A stretch of 64,000 bases of DNA from assembly GCF_932526225.1 (NCBI RefSeq), contig NC_064047.1, positions 14,142,121 through 14,206,120 on the forward strand, in the 5' to 3' direction. How positions within the stretch are numbered: position 1 is the stretch's first letter; the number at the start of each line of letters is the position of its first letter. The notes under the pieces are model-generated. The model saw nothing but the letters and a program-made list of their open reading frames with translations. It did no database searches and was not told where the DNA came from. The DNA comes from Nematostella vectensis. Its lineage: Eukaryota; Cnidaria; Anthozoa; Actiniaria; Edwardsiidae. Shown piece by piece: positions 44,902 to 59,690 of the stretch. A program made the position numbers and the translations under genes.

Positions 44902-47900
44902 GTATGTACAACTACTCTTTCTTATCATATCATTGATAATGACCACCACACCGAGGTATGTACAACTACTCTTTCTTATCATATCATTGATACTGACCAC
45001 CACACCGAGGTACGTACAACTACTCTTTCTTATCATATCATTGATACTGACCACAACACCGAGGTATGTACAACTACTCTTTCTTATCATATCATTGATA
45101 CTGACCACCACACCGAGGTATGTACAACTACTCTTTCTTATCATATCATTGATACTGACCACCACTCCGAGGTATGTACAACTACTCTTTCTTATCATAT
45201 CATTGATACTGACCACCACACCGAGGTATGTACAACTACTCCTTCTTATCATATCATTGATAATGACCAACACACCGAGGTATGTACAACTACTCTTTCT
45301 TATCATATCATTGATACTGATCACCACACCGAGGTATGTACAACTACTCTTTCTTATCATATCATTGATAATGACCACCACACCGAGGTATGTACAACTA
45401 CTCTTTCTTATCATATCATTGATACTGACCACCACACCGAGGTATGTACAACTACTCCTTCTTATCATATCATTGATACTGACCACCACACCGAGGTATG
45501 TACAACTACTCTTTCTTATCATATCATTGATACTGACCACCACACCGAGGTATGTACAACTACTCTTTCTTATCATATCATTGATACTGACCACCACACC
45601 GAGGTATGTACAACTACTCTTTCTTATCATATCATTGATACTGACCACCACACCGAGGTATGTACAACTACTCTTTCTTATCATATCATTGATAATGACC
45701 ACCACACCGAGGTATGTACAACTACTCCTTCTTATCATATCATTGATACTGACCACCACACCGAGGTATGTACAACTACTCTTTCTTATCATATCATTGA
45801 TACTGACCACCACACCGAGGTATGTACAACTACTCCTCCTTATCATATCATTGATAATGACCACCACACCGAGGTATGTACAACTACTCTTTCTTATCAT
45901 ATCATTGATACTGACCACCACACCGAGGTATGTACAACTACTCTTTCTTATCATATCATTGATACTGACCACCACACCGAGGTATGTACAACTACTCTTT
46001 CTTGTCATATCATTGATACTGACCACCACACCGAGGTATGTACAACTACTCTTTCTTGTCATATCATTGATACTGACCACCACACCGAGGTATGTACAAC
46101 TACTCTTTCTTATCATATCATTGATACTGACCACCACACCGAGGTATGTACAACTACTCTTTCTTATCATATCATTGATACTGACCACCACACCGAGGTA
46201 TGTACAACTACTCTTTCTTATCATATCATTGATACTGACCACCACACCGAGGTATGTACAACTACTCTTTCTTATCATATCATTGATACTGACCACCACT
46301 CCGAGGTATGTACAACTACTCTTTCTTATCATATCATTGATACTGACCACCACTCCGAGGTATGTACAACTACTCTTTCTTATCATATCATTGATACTGA
46401 CCACCACACCGAGGTACGTACAACTACTCTTTCTTATCATATCATTGATACTGACCACCACACCGAGGTATGTACAACTACTCTTTCTTATCATATCATT
46501 GATACTGATCACCACACCGAGGTATGTACAACTACTCTTTCTTATCATATCATTGATACTGACCACCACACCGAGGTATGTACAACTACTCTTTCTTATC
46601 ATATCATTGATACTGATCACCACACCGAGGTATGTACAACTACTCTTTCTTATCATATCATTGATACTGACCACCACACCGAGGTACGTACAACTACTCT
46701 TTCTTATCATATCATTGATACTGACCACCACACCGAGGTATGTACAACTACTCTTTCTTATCATATCATTGATACTGACCACCACACCGAGGTACGTACA
46801 ACTACTCTTTCTTATCATATCATTGATACTGACCACCACACCGAGGTATGTACAACTACTCTTTCTTATCATATCATTGATACTGATCACCACACCGAGG
46901 TATGTACAACTACTCTTTCTTATCATATCATTGATACTGACCACCACACCGAGGTACGTACAACTACTCTTTCTTATCATATCATTGATACTGACCACCA
47001 CACCGAGGTATGTACAACTACTCTTTCTTATCATATCATTGATACTGATCACCACACCGAGGTATGTACAACTACTCTTTCTTATCATATCATTGATACT
47101 GATCACCACACCGAGGTATGTACAACTACTCTTTCTTATCATATCATTGATACTGACCACCACACCGAGGTATGTACAACTACTCTTTCTTATCATATCA
47201 TTGATACTGACCACCACACCGAGGTACGTACAACTACTCTTTCTTATCATATCATTGATACTGACCACCACACCGAGGTATGTACAACTACTCCTTCTTA
47301 TCATATCATTGATACTGACCACCACACCGAGGTACGTACAACTACTCTTTCTTATCATATCATTGATACTGACCACCACACCGAGGTATGTACAACTACT
47401 CTTTCTTATCATATCATTGATACTGACCACCACACCGAGGTATGTACAACTACTCTTTCTTATCATATCATTGATACTGACCACCACTCCGAGGTATGTA
47501 CAACTACTCTTTCTTATCATATCATTGATACTGATCACCACACCGAGGTATGTACAACTACTCTTTCTTATCATATCATTGATACTGACCACCACACCGA
47601 GGTACGTACAACTACTCTTTCTTATCATATCATTGATAATGACCACCACACCGAGGTATGTACAACTACTCTTTCTTATCATATCATTGATACTGACCAC
47701 CACACCGAGGTACGTACAACTACTCTTTCTTATCATATCATTGATACTGACCAACACACCGAGGTATGTACAACTACTCTTTCTTATCATATCATTGATA
47801 CTGACCACCACACCGAGGTATGTACAACTACTCTTTCTTATCATATCATTGATACTGATCACCACACCGAGGTATGTACAACTACTCTTTCTTATCATAT

Positions 47901-50900
47901 CATTGATACTGACCACCACACCGAGGTATGTACAACTACTCTTTCTTATCATATCATTGATACTGATCACCACACCGAGGTATGTACAACTACTCTTTCT
48001 TATCATATCATTGATACTGACCACCACACCGAGGTATGTACAACTACTCTTTCTTATCATATCATTGATACTGACCACCACACCGAGGTATGTACAACTA
48101 CTCTTTCTTATCATATCATTGATACTGACCACCACTCCGAGGTATGTACAACTACTCTTTCTTATCATATCATTGATACTGACCACCACACCGAGGTATG
48201 TACAACTACTCTTTCTTATCATATCATTGATACTGACCACCACACCGAGGTATGTACAACTACTCTTTCTTATCATATCATTGATACTGATCACCACACC
48301 GAGGTATGTACAACTACTCTTTCTTATCATATCATTGATACTGACCACCACACCGAGGTATGTACAACTACTCTTTCTTATCATATCATTGATACTGACC
48401 ACCACACCGAGGTATGTACAACTACTCTTTCTTATCATATCATTGATAATGACCACCACACCGAGGTATGTACAACTACTCTTTCTTATCATATCATTGA
48501 TAATGACCACCACTCCGAGGTATGTACAACTACTCCTTCTTATCATATCATTGATACTGACCACCACACCGAGGTATGTACAACTACTCTTTCTTATCAT
48601 ATCATTGATAATGACCACCACACCGAGGTATGTACAACTACTCTTTCTTATCATATCATTGATAATGACCACCACACCGAGGTATGTACAACTACTCTTT
48701 CTTATCATATCATTGATACTGATCACCACACCGAGGTATGTACAACTACTCTTTCTTATCATATCATTGATACTGACCACCACACCGAGGTATGTACAAC
48801 TACTCTTTCTTATCATATCATTGATACTGATCACCACACCGAGGTATGTACAACTACTCTTTCTTATCATATCATTGATACTGGTCACCACACCGAGGTA
48901 TGTACAACTACTCCTTCTTATCATATCATTGATACTGACCACCACACCGAGGTATGTACAACTACTCTTTCTTATCATATCATTGATACTGACCACCACA
49001 CCGAGGTATGTACAACTACTCTTTCTTATCATATCATTGATACTGACCACCACTCCGAGGTATGTACAACTACTCCTTCTTATCATATCATTGATACTGA
49101 CCACCACACCGAGGTATGTACAACTACTCTTTCTTATCATATCATTGATACTGACCACCACACCGAGGTATGTACAACTACTCTTTCTTATCATATCATT
49201 GATACTGATCACCACACCGAGGTATGTACAACTACTCTTTCTTATCATATCATTGATACTGACCACCACACCGAGGTATGTACAACTACTCTTTCTTATC
49301 ATATCATTGATACTGATCACCACACCGAGGTATGTACAACTACTCTTTCTTATCATATCATTGATACTGACCACCACACCGAGGTATGTACAACTACTCT
49401 TTCTTATCATATCATTGATACTGACCACCACACCGAGGTATGTACAACTACTCTTTCTTATCATATCATTGATACTGACCACCACTCCGAGGTATGTACA
49501 ACTACTCTTTCTTATCATATCATTGATACTGACCACCACACCGAGGTATGTACAACTACTCTTTCTTATCATATCATTGATACTGACCACCACACCGAGG
49601 TATGTACAACTACTCTTTCTTATCATATCATTGATACTGATCACCACACCGAGGTATGTACAACTACTCTTTCTTATCATATCATTGATACTGACCACCA
49701 CACCGAGGTATGTACAACTACTCTTTCTTATCATATCATTGATACTGACCACCACACCGAGGTATGTACAACTACTCTTTCTTATCATATCATTGATAAT
49801 GACCACCACACCGAGGTATGTACAACTACTCTTTCTTATCATATCATTGATAATGACCACCACTCCGAGGTATGTACAACTACTCCTTCTTATCATATCA
49901 TTGATACTGACCACCACACCGAGGTATGTACAACTACTCTTTCTTATCATATCATTGATAATGACCACCACACCGAGGTATGTACAACTACTCTTTCTTA
50001 TCATATCATTGATAATGACCACCACACCGAGGTATGTACAACTACTCTTTCTTATCATATCATTGATACTGATCACCACACCGAGGTATGTACAACTACT
50101 CTTTCTTATCATATCATTGATACTGACCACCACACCGAGGTATGTACAACTACTCTTTCTTATCATATCATTGATACTGATCACCACACCGAGGTATGTA
50201 CAACTACTCTTTCTTATCATATCATTGATACTGGTCACCACACCGAGGTATGTACAACTACTCCTTCTTATCATATCATTGATACTGACCACCACACCGA
50301 GGTATGTACAACTACTCTTTCTTATCATATCATTGATACTGACCACCACACCGAGGTATGTACAACTACTCTTTCTTATCATATCATTGATACTGACCAC
50401 CACTCCGAGGTATGTACAACTACTCCTTCTTATCATATCATTGATACTGACCACCACACCGAGGTATGTACAACTACTCTTTCTTATCATATCATTGATA
50501 CTGACCACCACACCGAGGTATGTACAACTACTCCTTCTTATCATATCATTGATACTGACCACCACACCGAGGTATGTACAACTACTCTTTCTTATCATAT
50601 CATTGATACTGATCACCACACCGAGGTATGTACAACTACTCTTTCTTATCATATCATTGATACTGACCACCACACCGAGGTATGTACAACTACTCTTTCT
50701 TATCATATCATTGATACTGATCACCACACCGAGGTATGTACAACTACTCTTTCTTGTCATATCATCGATAATGACCATCACACCGAGGTATGTACAACTA
50801 CTCCTTCTTATCATATCATTGATACTGATCACCACACCGAGGTATGTACAACTACTCTTTCTTATCATATCATTGATACTGATCACCACACCGAGGTATG

Positions 50901-53333
50901 TACAACTACTCTTTCTTGTCATATCATCGATAATGACCACCACACCGAGGTATGTACAACTACTCCTTCTTATCATATCATTGATACTGATCACCACACC
51001 GAGGTATGTACAACTACTCTTTCTTATCATATCATTGATAATGACCACCACACCGAGGTATGTACAACTACTCTTTCTTATCATATCATTGATACTGATC
51101 ACCACACCGAGGTATGTACAACTACTCTTTCTTATCATATCATTGATACTGACCACCACACCGAGGTATGTACAACTACTCCTTCTTATCATATCATTGA
51201 TACTGACCACCACACCGAGGTATGTACAACTACTCCTTCTTATCATATCATTGATACTGACCACCACACCGAAGTATGTACAACTACTCTTTCTTATCAT
51301 ATCATTGATACTGACCACCACACCGAGGTATGTACAACTACTCCTTCTTATCATATCATTGATACTGACCACCACACCGAGGTATGTACAACTACTCTTT
51401 CTTATCATATCATTGATACTGACCACCACTCCGAGGTATGTACAACTACTCTTTCTTATCATATCATTGATACTGATCACCACTCCGAGATATGTACAAC
51501 TACTCCTTCTTATCATATCATTGATACTGACCACCACACCGAGGTATGTACAACTACTCCTTCTTATCATATCATTGATACTGATCACCACTCCGAGGTA
51601 TGTACAACTACTCCTTCTTATCATATCATTGATACTGACCACCACACCGAGGTATGTACAACTACTCCTTCTTATCATATCATTGATACTGACCACCACA
51701 CCGAGGTATGTACAACTACTCTTTCTTATCATATCATTGATAATGACCACCACACCGAGGTATGTACAACTACTCTTTCTTATCATATCATTGATACTGA
51801 TCACCACACCGAGGTATGTACAACTACTCTTTCTTATCATATCATTGATACTGACCACCACACCGAGGTATGTACAACTACTCTTTCTTATCATATCATT
51901 GATAATGACCACCACACCGAGGTATGTACAACTACTCTTTCTTATCATATCATTGATACTGATCACCTCTCCGAGGTATGTACAACTACTCTTTCTTATC
52001 ATATCATTGATAATGACCACCACACCGAGGTATGTACAACTACTCTTTCTTATCATATCATTGATACTGACCACCACACCGAGGTATGTACAACTACTCT
52101 TTCTTATCATATCATTGATACTGACCACCACTCCGAGGTATGTACAACTACTCTTTCTTATCATATCATTGATACTGATCACCACACCGAGGTATGTACA
52201 ACTACTCTTTCTTATCATATCATTGATAATGACCACCACACCGAGGTATGTACAACTACTCTTTCTTATCATATCATTGATACTGATCACCACACCGAGG
52301 TATGTACAACTACTCTTTCTTATCATATCATCGATAATGACCACCACACCGAGGTATGTACAACTACTCTTTCTTATCATATCATTGATACTGATCACCA
52401 CTCCGAGGTATGTACAACTACTCTTTCTTATCATATCATTGATACTGATCACCACACCGAGGTATGTACAACTACTCTTTCTTATCATATCATTGATACT
52501 GATCACCACACCGAGGTATGTACAACTACTCTTTCTTATCATATCATTGATAATGACCACCACACCGAGGTATGTACAACTACTCTTTCTTATCATATCA
52601 TTGATACTGATCACCACTCCGAGGTATGTACAACTACTCTTTCTTATCATATCATTGATAATGACCACCACACCGAGGTATGTACAACTACTCTTTCTTA
52701 TCATATCATTGATACTGATCACCACTCCGAGGTATGTACAACTACTCTTTCTTATCATATCATTGATAATGACCACCACACCGAGGTATGTACAACTACT
52801 CTTTCTTATCATATCATTGATAATGACCACCACACCGAGGTATGTACAACTACTCTTTCTTATCATATCATTGATACTGATCACCACACCGAGGTATGTA
52901 CAACTACTCTTTCTTGTCATATCATTGATACTGACCACCACACCGAGGTATGTACAACTACTCTTTCTTATCATATCATTGATACTGATCACCACACCGA
53001 GGTATGTACAACTACTCTTTCTTATCATATCATTGATACTGATCACCACACCGAGGTATGTACAACTACTCTTTCTTATCATATCATTGATAATGACCAC
53101 CACACCGAGGTATGTACAACTACTCTTTCTTATCATATCATTGATACTGATCACCACACCGAGGTATGTACAACTACTCCTTCTTGTCATATCATTGATA
53201 ATGACCACCACACCGAGGTATGTACAACTACTCTTTCTTATCATATCATTGATACTGATCACCACACCGAGGTATGTACAACTACTCTTTCTTATCATAT
53301 CATTGATACTGACCACCACTCCGAGGTATGTGT
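44881..53333 (+). repeat. 54-bp array of exon end plus 5' splice site, 156 units
   Basis: The unit is GATACTGACCACCACACCGA G|GTATGTACAACTACTCTTTC TTATCATATCATT. Donors run from 44902 to 53326, a distance of 8424 bases or exactly 156 x 54, so there is no net insertion or deletion. Most differences are a few recurring point variants (GATAATGACC, CACTCCGAG, GGTACGTAC, CTCCTTC, GATCACC). A 25-unit block (1350 bases) is duplicated, as with the rare variant CTGGTCACCA at 48881 and 50231. The frame of the upstream exon stays open through all units. A minus-strand frame is open too, for arithmetic reasons. Confidence 0.97.
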
Positions 53334-53489
53334 CTCTTGCTGCAATGTACAACTACTCTCTCAGGCCTTTCCCGCCGAACATGGAACACTGCTAGGGTAA
53401 AGGGACCTAACCAATGCCAACTCTAAGCCACTAGCTCTAAGAGGCGATCTTCTCAAAGTGCAACACAACTGAGGCTAGTAGCGGACCTA

Positions 53490-54036
53490 TATACCTTATT
53501 ATGGGAAACTAACGGTCCACTTTTAAGTTAATCAAAATTAACGCGATTTTGAAAAGTCCGCGTTAATTAGGTATACCTTCATTTTAGTAAACGTTTATTA
53601 ATACTGATGATTAATACTAATCATTAAAGATCGAAATCAAAATAGTTAATACTGCTGTGAAGTGTAGAAGAACGCTGAGCCCTAACAGGATTGGCTGGAT
53701 AACCTCATTGTTCTATTGTATTTTCGTTCTATTGTTTTGTTTCTCATTGTTTTTGTGATGCATCAATCTAATGTGGTGAAATCTCCTGATACCTTCTACA
53801 TCACCCATACTGCTTAGTAATAAGGAACTTCACATAGTGTTTGGTCTAGCTCGTCATTATTTTTGGCATGAGAAAAGTATTTCCAAGCAGCAAATTAAGA
53901 AATCAATTCTGCCATCTTTTTGGATCCGCGTTATTTAGTTTATCTGAATACGTTATGCTAAAATTCAAATTAATTTGATACGTGTACATTTAATAGACGT
54001 TAATATCTGCCAGTGTTAATTTCCTATAATAACGTA
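53490..54036. mobile_element. Possible short inverted-repeat element
   Basis: CCTTATTATGGGAAACTAACG at the left and CAGTGTTAATTTCCTATAATAACG at the right are inverted matches of about 18 bases with a few differences. The interior is AT-rich with CCGCGTTA repeats (AAGTCCGCGTTAATTA, GGATCCGCGTTATT). No frame. Confidence 0.5.
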
Positions 54037-54227
54037 ATAATAACGTAGCTAAATTTCGCTTATCCTTATGTAGCATACATTATAAAAATGTGTGATATAA
54101 AAAAAACTCCATACCTCCTCTACTCCATACCTCGTCGCCCCTCTGGAAGTGAACTGGTGATAATTAAGGTTTTCTAGTAAAATAAAATGGATGCGTTTCG
54201 TGACATCATTGTTGGTATCCCATGTAG

Positions 54228-54449
54228 GTGCACACGCGCCTGTGGACGTGCTGGGATAGTAGCGCCTCCTGTAAATGCGGAGTAGCAATACGGGAGAGAA
54301 ATGACGTGATGATTCTGTCAATCTGCAACTCCCAATTGCAACACCAAGCCAATGCTCCCATGCCAATGACCGTCCGTGTACCAAGCGGACATCTACCAAA
54401 CGGAACACACATTTACAGGCAGATCTCTGGCACCCAAGTAACGCATACT
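54228..54449 (+). CDS. vWD domain exon 3
   Basis: A 74-codon exon, phase 0 on both sides, after CCCATGTAG. It encodes VHTRLWTCWDSSASCKCGVA, RERNDVMILSICN and a PSGHLPNGTHIYR stretch. The CKCGVAIRERNDV motif is typical of VWDE-type vWD domains. Confidence 0.85.
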
Positions 54450-54534
54450 GTAAGTTAATAAATATTTGTCATTACTTTCCTCATTGAGGCTCGGGGCTTG
54501 GTGCTTCTTGGGTCAATACTTGCCCAGCCTACCC

Positions 54535-56190
54535 CCCCCCCCGGCCTTCTTACCCGGTTTCCTTTGTTTGACCTTAGCCCCCCCGGCCTCCTTACCGGGT
54601 TTCCTGTGTTTGACCTTAGCTCCCCCTCCCCGGCCTCCTTACCGGGTTTCCTGTGTTTGACCTTAGCCCCCCTCCCCGGCCTCCTTACCGGGATTCCTGT
54701 GTTTGACCTTGGCCCCCCCGCCTTCTTACCGGGTTTCCTGTGTTTGACCTTAGCCCCCCGGCCTCCTTACCGGGATTCCTGTGTTTGACCTTAGCCCCCC
54801 GGCCTTCTTACCCGGTTTCCTGTGTTTGACCTTAGCCCCTCGGCCTTCTTACCGGGATTCCTGTGTTTGACCATTGCCCCCCGGCCTTCTTACCGGGTTT
54901 CCTGTGTTTGACCATTTCCCCCCGGCCTTCTTACCAGGATTCCTGTGTCTGACCTTAGCCCCCCGGCCTTCTTACCGGGTTTCCTGTGTTTGACCTTAGC
55001 CCCCCGGCCTTCTTACCTGGTTTCCTTTGTTTGACCTTAGCCCCCCGGCCTCCTTACCGGGATTCCTGTGTTTGACCTTAGCCCCCCTGCCTTCTTACCG
55101 GGGTTCCTGTGTTAAACCTTAGCCCCCCCGGCCTTCTTACCAGGATTCCTGTGTTGACCTTAGCCCCCCGGCCTTCTTACCGGTTTTCCTGTGTTTGAAC
55201 TTAGCCCCCCGGCCTCCTTACCGGTTTTCCTGTGTTTGACCTTAGCCCCCCGGCCGTCTTACCAGGATTCCTGTGTTGACCTTATCCCCCCGGCCTTCTA
55301 ACCGGTTTTCCTGTGTTTGACCTTAGCCCCCCGGCCTTCTTACCGGTTTTCCTGTGTTTGACCTTAGCCTCCCGGCCTTCTTACCGGTTTTCCTGTGTTT
55401 GACATTTGCCCCCCGGCCTCCTTACCGGGTTTCCTGTGTTTGACCTTAGCCCCCGGGCCGTCTTACCAGGATTCCTGTGTTGACCTTAGCACCTTGGCCT
55501 TCTAACCGGTTTTCCTGTGTTTGACCTTAGCCCCCCGGCCTTCTTACCGGTTTTCCTGTGTTTGACCTTAGCCTCCCGGCCTTCTTACCGGTTTTCCTGT
55601 GTTTGACATTAGCCCCCCGGCCTCCTTACCGGGTTTCCTGTGTTTGACCTTAGCCCCCGGGCCGTCTTACCATGATTCCTGTGTTGACCTTAGCCCCCCT
55701 GCCTCCTTACCGGGTTTCCTGTGTTTGACCTTAGCCCCTCGGCCTTCTTACCGGTTTTCCTGTGTTTGACCTCAGCCCCCCGGCCTCCTTACGGGGTTTC
55801 CTGTGTTTGACCTTAGCCCCCCGGCCGTCTTACCGGGTTTCCTGTGTTTGACCATTTCCCCCCGGCCTTCTTACCAGGATTCCTGTGTTGACCTTAGCCC
55901 CCCGGCCGTCTTACCGGTTTTCCTGTGTTTGACCTTAGCCCCCCGGCCTTCTTACCAGGATTCCTGTGTTGACCTTAGCCCCCCGGCCTTCTTACCGGCT
56001 TTCCTGTGTCTACTCTTACCCCCAGTGTTCCTTACGGTTTTCCTGTGTTAACCATTGCCCCTGACGTACTTACTTGGTTTCCTGTGTTGAAGCAAGCCAC
56101 CCCCACCCCCACTCCCCACACACTCTCCCCGTTTTTACTGGGTGTCCTGTGTTCTGGCGATCTTACCGGGTTTCCTGTGTTAACCATAGT
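54535..56190 (+). repeat. 40-bp intronic minisatellite, about 41 units
   Basis: CCGGCCTTCTTACCGGGTTT CCTGTGTTTGACCTTAGCCC repeated with frequent one-base indels. Each unit reads as a pyrimidine-rich tract ending in CTTAG, much like a 3' splice site. Confidence 0.93.
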
Positions 56191-56441
56191 TACCGCTGTA
56201 CTTATTTTATCCATTGGTATCAAGCACACCATTTTTCTGACGACTTTCGCGTATTTTCATCTAGGCTGAGAATCTTCAGGGGATAGCAGAATAGGAAGGA
56301 TCTTTAAACACCTACGGGTAGTACCTAGTAGAATGCTATACCCTAAAAATAGGACGACACCCCCGTCTACTTTATGATGAAAATTGTACTTGCGTGCTCC
56401 TAGGCGTTTACGTAAGGAACTTCATTTTGACCTTTTTGTAG

Positions 56442-56629
56442 GTACTTCTCCCTTCTGACACGAAGGTCGAGGTCATAAGGTTGGACTGGGGAATGAATAT
56501 CAAAGTGAATGCTTTCAAGAACTCAAACAGCATTCGTGGCAACATGAATGGTGACTTAAACGACGAGTTTCAACACGGAGGCGATGGCCATTCACATGCG
56601 GATGCGACAAGATTTGGACTAAGTTGGAG
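56442..56629 (+). CDS. vWD domain exon 4
   Basis: After CTTTTTGTAG it encodes VLLPSDTKVEVIRLDWGMN, NSIRGNMNGDLNDEFQHGG and ADATRFGLSWR, the closing part of a vWD domain (GxxNGDxxDEF and SWR). It ends GGAG|GTAGTG in phase 2. Confidence 0.83.
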
Positions 56630-57432
<803 letters not shown>

Positions 57433-57853
57433 AAAGCAACCGCATGAAAGCTACTTCCACATTCTGCCGTCCAGCCATCTCCCAGACCAGATCATGGAGA
57501 AAACGTTCTGCGCATGCGGAGAAACTAGAGTGGAGGATTGTAAACCACTCTCGGCAATCATCTACCCACAGAACCCCCCAGGGGTGGAGGTACCTCCAGA
57601 GTAGTTTGAAGGGCAGGGTGAGACGTACAGTGATTTCAGCATGGACCAGCAGGACGCTGACTATTTCACAGACGAACACAATGAAAGACACGCTAAGAGC
57701 AGGATCCGAGCCAGACGAAGTATCGAGATGGATAGGATGACAAGACAAAATGCGACACGCCTCTGCAAAACACTCATCGAAGACACTGTCGTCGGAAAGA
57801 GTTGCAGTGCTTTGCCAAATGTGGATGCCGCCTCGGCTTCATCCCGGGCCGCG
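57433..57853 (+). CDS. Post-vWD linker exon with in-frame TAG; 3' end unresolved
   Basis: After TGTGCCTAG the first base completes Arg with the previous exon. The frame reads KQPHESYFHILPSSHLPDQI, FCACGETRVEDCKP, PPGVEVPPE, then TAG at 57602, then FEGQGETYSDFSMDQQDADY and further coding-like sequence (NATRLCKTLIEDTVVGKSC) to a TGA at 57854. The exon probably ends before that TGA; one weak in-phase donor is AAT|GTGGAT near 57821. The stop has protein-like sequence on both sides in one frame. Confidence 0.65.
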
Positions 57854-57981
57854 TGATGCATTTTATTGATTAAAGTCCCTAAAGTCGTGAGTTTTCAGTT
57901 CCACGCAGCGCGCAGACCATAGACACAGATTGACACGGAGCTTCGCGGAGTTGTATTAACGTGATATAACCCATGCACCAG

Positions 57982-58111
57982 GTAACAGGAAATGCCGGTT
58001 TCGCTGTGTCGGCCCTGGAATCATTGAAGAGCGGCTGCCAAGACGAGGCTTACAACAACCTGACGCTCTACACCAAGGATGCTGAGGGCAACCCATCGGA
58101 ACCCCCCGCAG
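57982..58111 (+). CDS. Exon upstream of the EGF exon
   Basis: It encodes VTGNAGFAVSALESLKSGC and EPPA, ending GCAG|GTAAAC in phase 1. The next exon (EGF, 58643) starts with the two bases that complete the codon, so this exon ties the 5' half of the gene to duplicated block B. Confidence 0.78.
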
Positions 58112-58158
58112 GTAAACGCAAAGCCTTTGCACACAACGTACAGTTAGCGCACCAATAC

Positions 58159-58314
58159 AAGACAGACAGACGGACAGACGGACAGACGGACAGACGGACA
58201 GACGGACAGACGGACAGACGGACAGACGGACAGACGGACGGATGGACAGACGGACAGACGGACGGACGGACGGACGGATGGACGGACGGACTGACAGACA
58301 GAGAGACAGACGGA

Positions 58315-58354
<40 letters not shown>

Positions 58355-58386
58355 GGACGGACGGACGGACGGACGGACGGGTGGAT
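58159..58386. repeat. CAGA/CGGA microsatellite, copy 2
   Basis: A shorter version of the array at 4524-5033. Here it is in an intron, 47 bases after the donor of the exon at 57982. Confidence 0.95.
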
Positions 58387-58642
58387 AGATTGGATAGATC
58401 GGTACTTTGCAGCTGTTACTTTGACATTGTAATTTTTGTTTCTCAAATTATATGCTACACAAATTCAGTTTGTTTGAGTCATCCAAGATTAGACAAGATT
58501 ATACAATGAACACTTTTTCTTCCCGGAGTTATTTTGGTCTATGCAAAGGTAAATTTGTTAGAGGATTACCATTCAATTATTTCATATCAACAATCATCTT
58601 CATCATATCAATAAGCTCTTTTTTCATCATCATTATTTTCAG

Positions 58643-58775
58643 ATATCGTAGAAAACCTTTGCCCTAACGAGTGCAGTAACCATGGCAACTGCTCAAACAG
58701 CACTTGTATCTGCGAAGAAGGTTTCACATCACTAGACTGCTCCTTGTCAATCAATACAGTACCAGAACTTCTAGG
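58643..58775 (+). CDS. EGF-like exon, copy 2
   Basis: Identical in protein to 5286-5418, with two silent differences. Acceptor TTATTTTCAG and donor GG|GTAGGT. Confidence 0.82.
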
Positions 58776-58995
58776 GTAGGTAAACAACTGGTAACATTTC
58801 AATCGACACAGTAACAGAACTTCTAGGGTAGGTAAACAACTGGTAACATGTCAATCACCACAGCACCAGAAATTCTTGGGTAGGTAAACAAACGGTAACA
58901 TGTCAATCGACACAGTACCAGAACTTCTAGGGTAGGTAAACAAACGGTAAGATGTCAATCACCACAGAACCAGAACTTCTAGGGTATGTAAACAA
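58745..58995 (+). repeat. 52-bp array of exon end plus 5' splice site, copy 2
   Basis: Donors at 58776, 58828, 58880, 58932 and 58984 (the last GGTATG). Copy 1 has six donors, so one unit was gained or lost since the duplication. Confidence 0.9.
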
Positions 58996-59472
58996 CTCAT
59001 CGTTTCCGTATCATTTCTGCAGTTTTCAATATTGGCGAACTTGTGTCAACGAATTCCAACTGCTAAATCGCCTTTTGGCCTCCATGATTCAATGTAACGG
59101 AATTTGGTGCTGTTTGATTGGTCAGCGCCTTAAGGGGAGGTGGCGTGGTTGGAAACCATTTCAGTGCTGGCCAGCTGAAACGCTCTAAGGATTGAATGGC
59201 AGAAACCAGAAGGCGATTTAGTTACAGTCGTCTGCGAGAGTACACAGAATATGCAGCCAAGTACCCAGGATTTGCCGAGAGGGGTGCACAGCAATAGGTA
59301 TCATCTGAAAAAAGCAAAGTATTTGAAGATTCCTTAATAAGAAATGGCCCACTTTTTGGCCGCCAAGGGGGGTGCGCACGCACCCTGCGCATCCCCCTGT
59401 GTACGCGCTTTATATGTCAAACTGCAGTAATAGAGAGAGAAGACCGAGAGGCGAAGTCTATGACTGAGAGAG

Positions 59473-59659
59473 TATGGTAATGACCCTCAAACAATATGGT
59501 AATGACCCTCAAACAATATGATAATGGCACTCAAAAAATATGATAATGACCCTCAAACAATATGGTAATGACCTTCAAACAATATGGTAATGACCCTCAA
59601 ACAATATCGTCATGACCAAGGCAATATGGCTGAAACTGGAAAGTCATTATAATATTTTT

Positions 59660-59690
<31 letters not shown>

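Noticed and set aside
44851..53352. Minus-strand protein of more than 2800 codons (YLGVVVSINDMIRKSSCT repeats)
   Set aside because: It is the reverse reading of the 54-bp array. Any unit that is a multiple of three and lacks stops gives such frames. No splice site, start context or flanking domain supports it.
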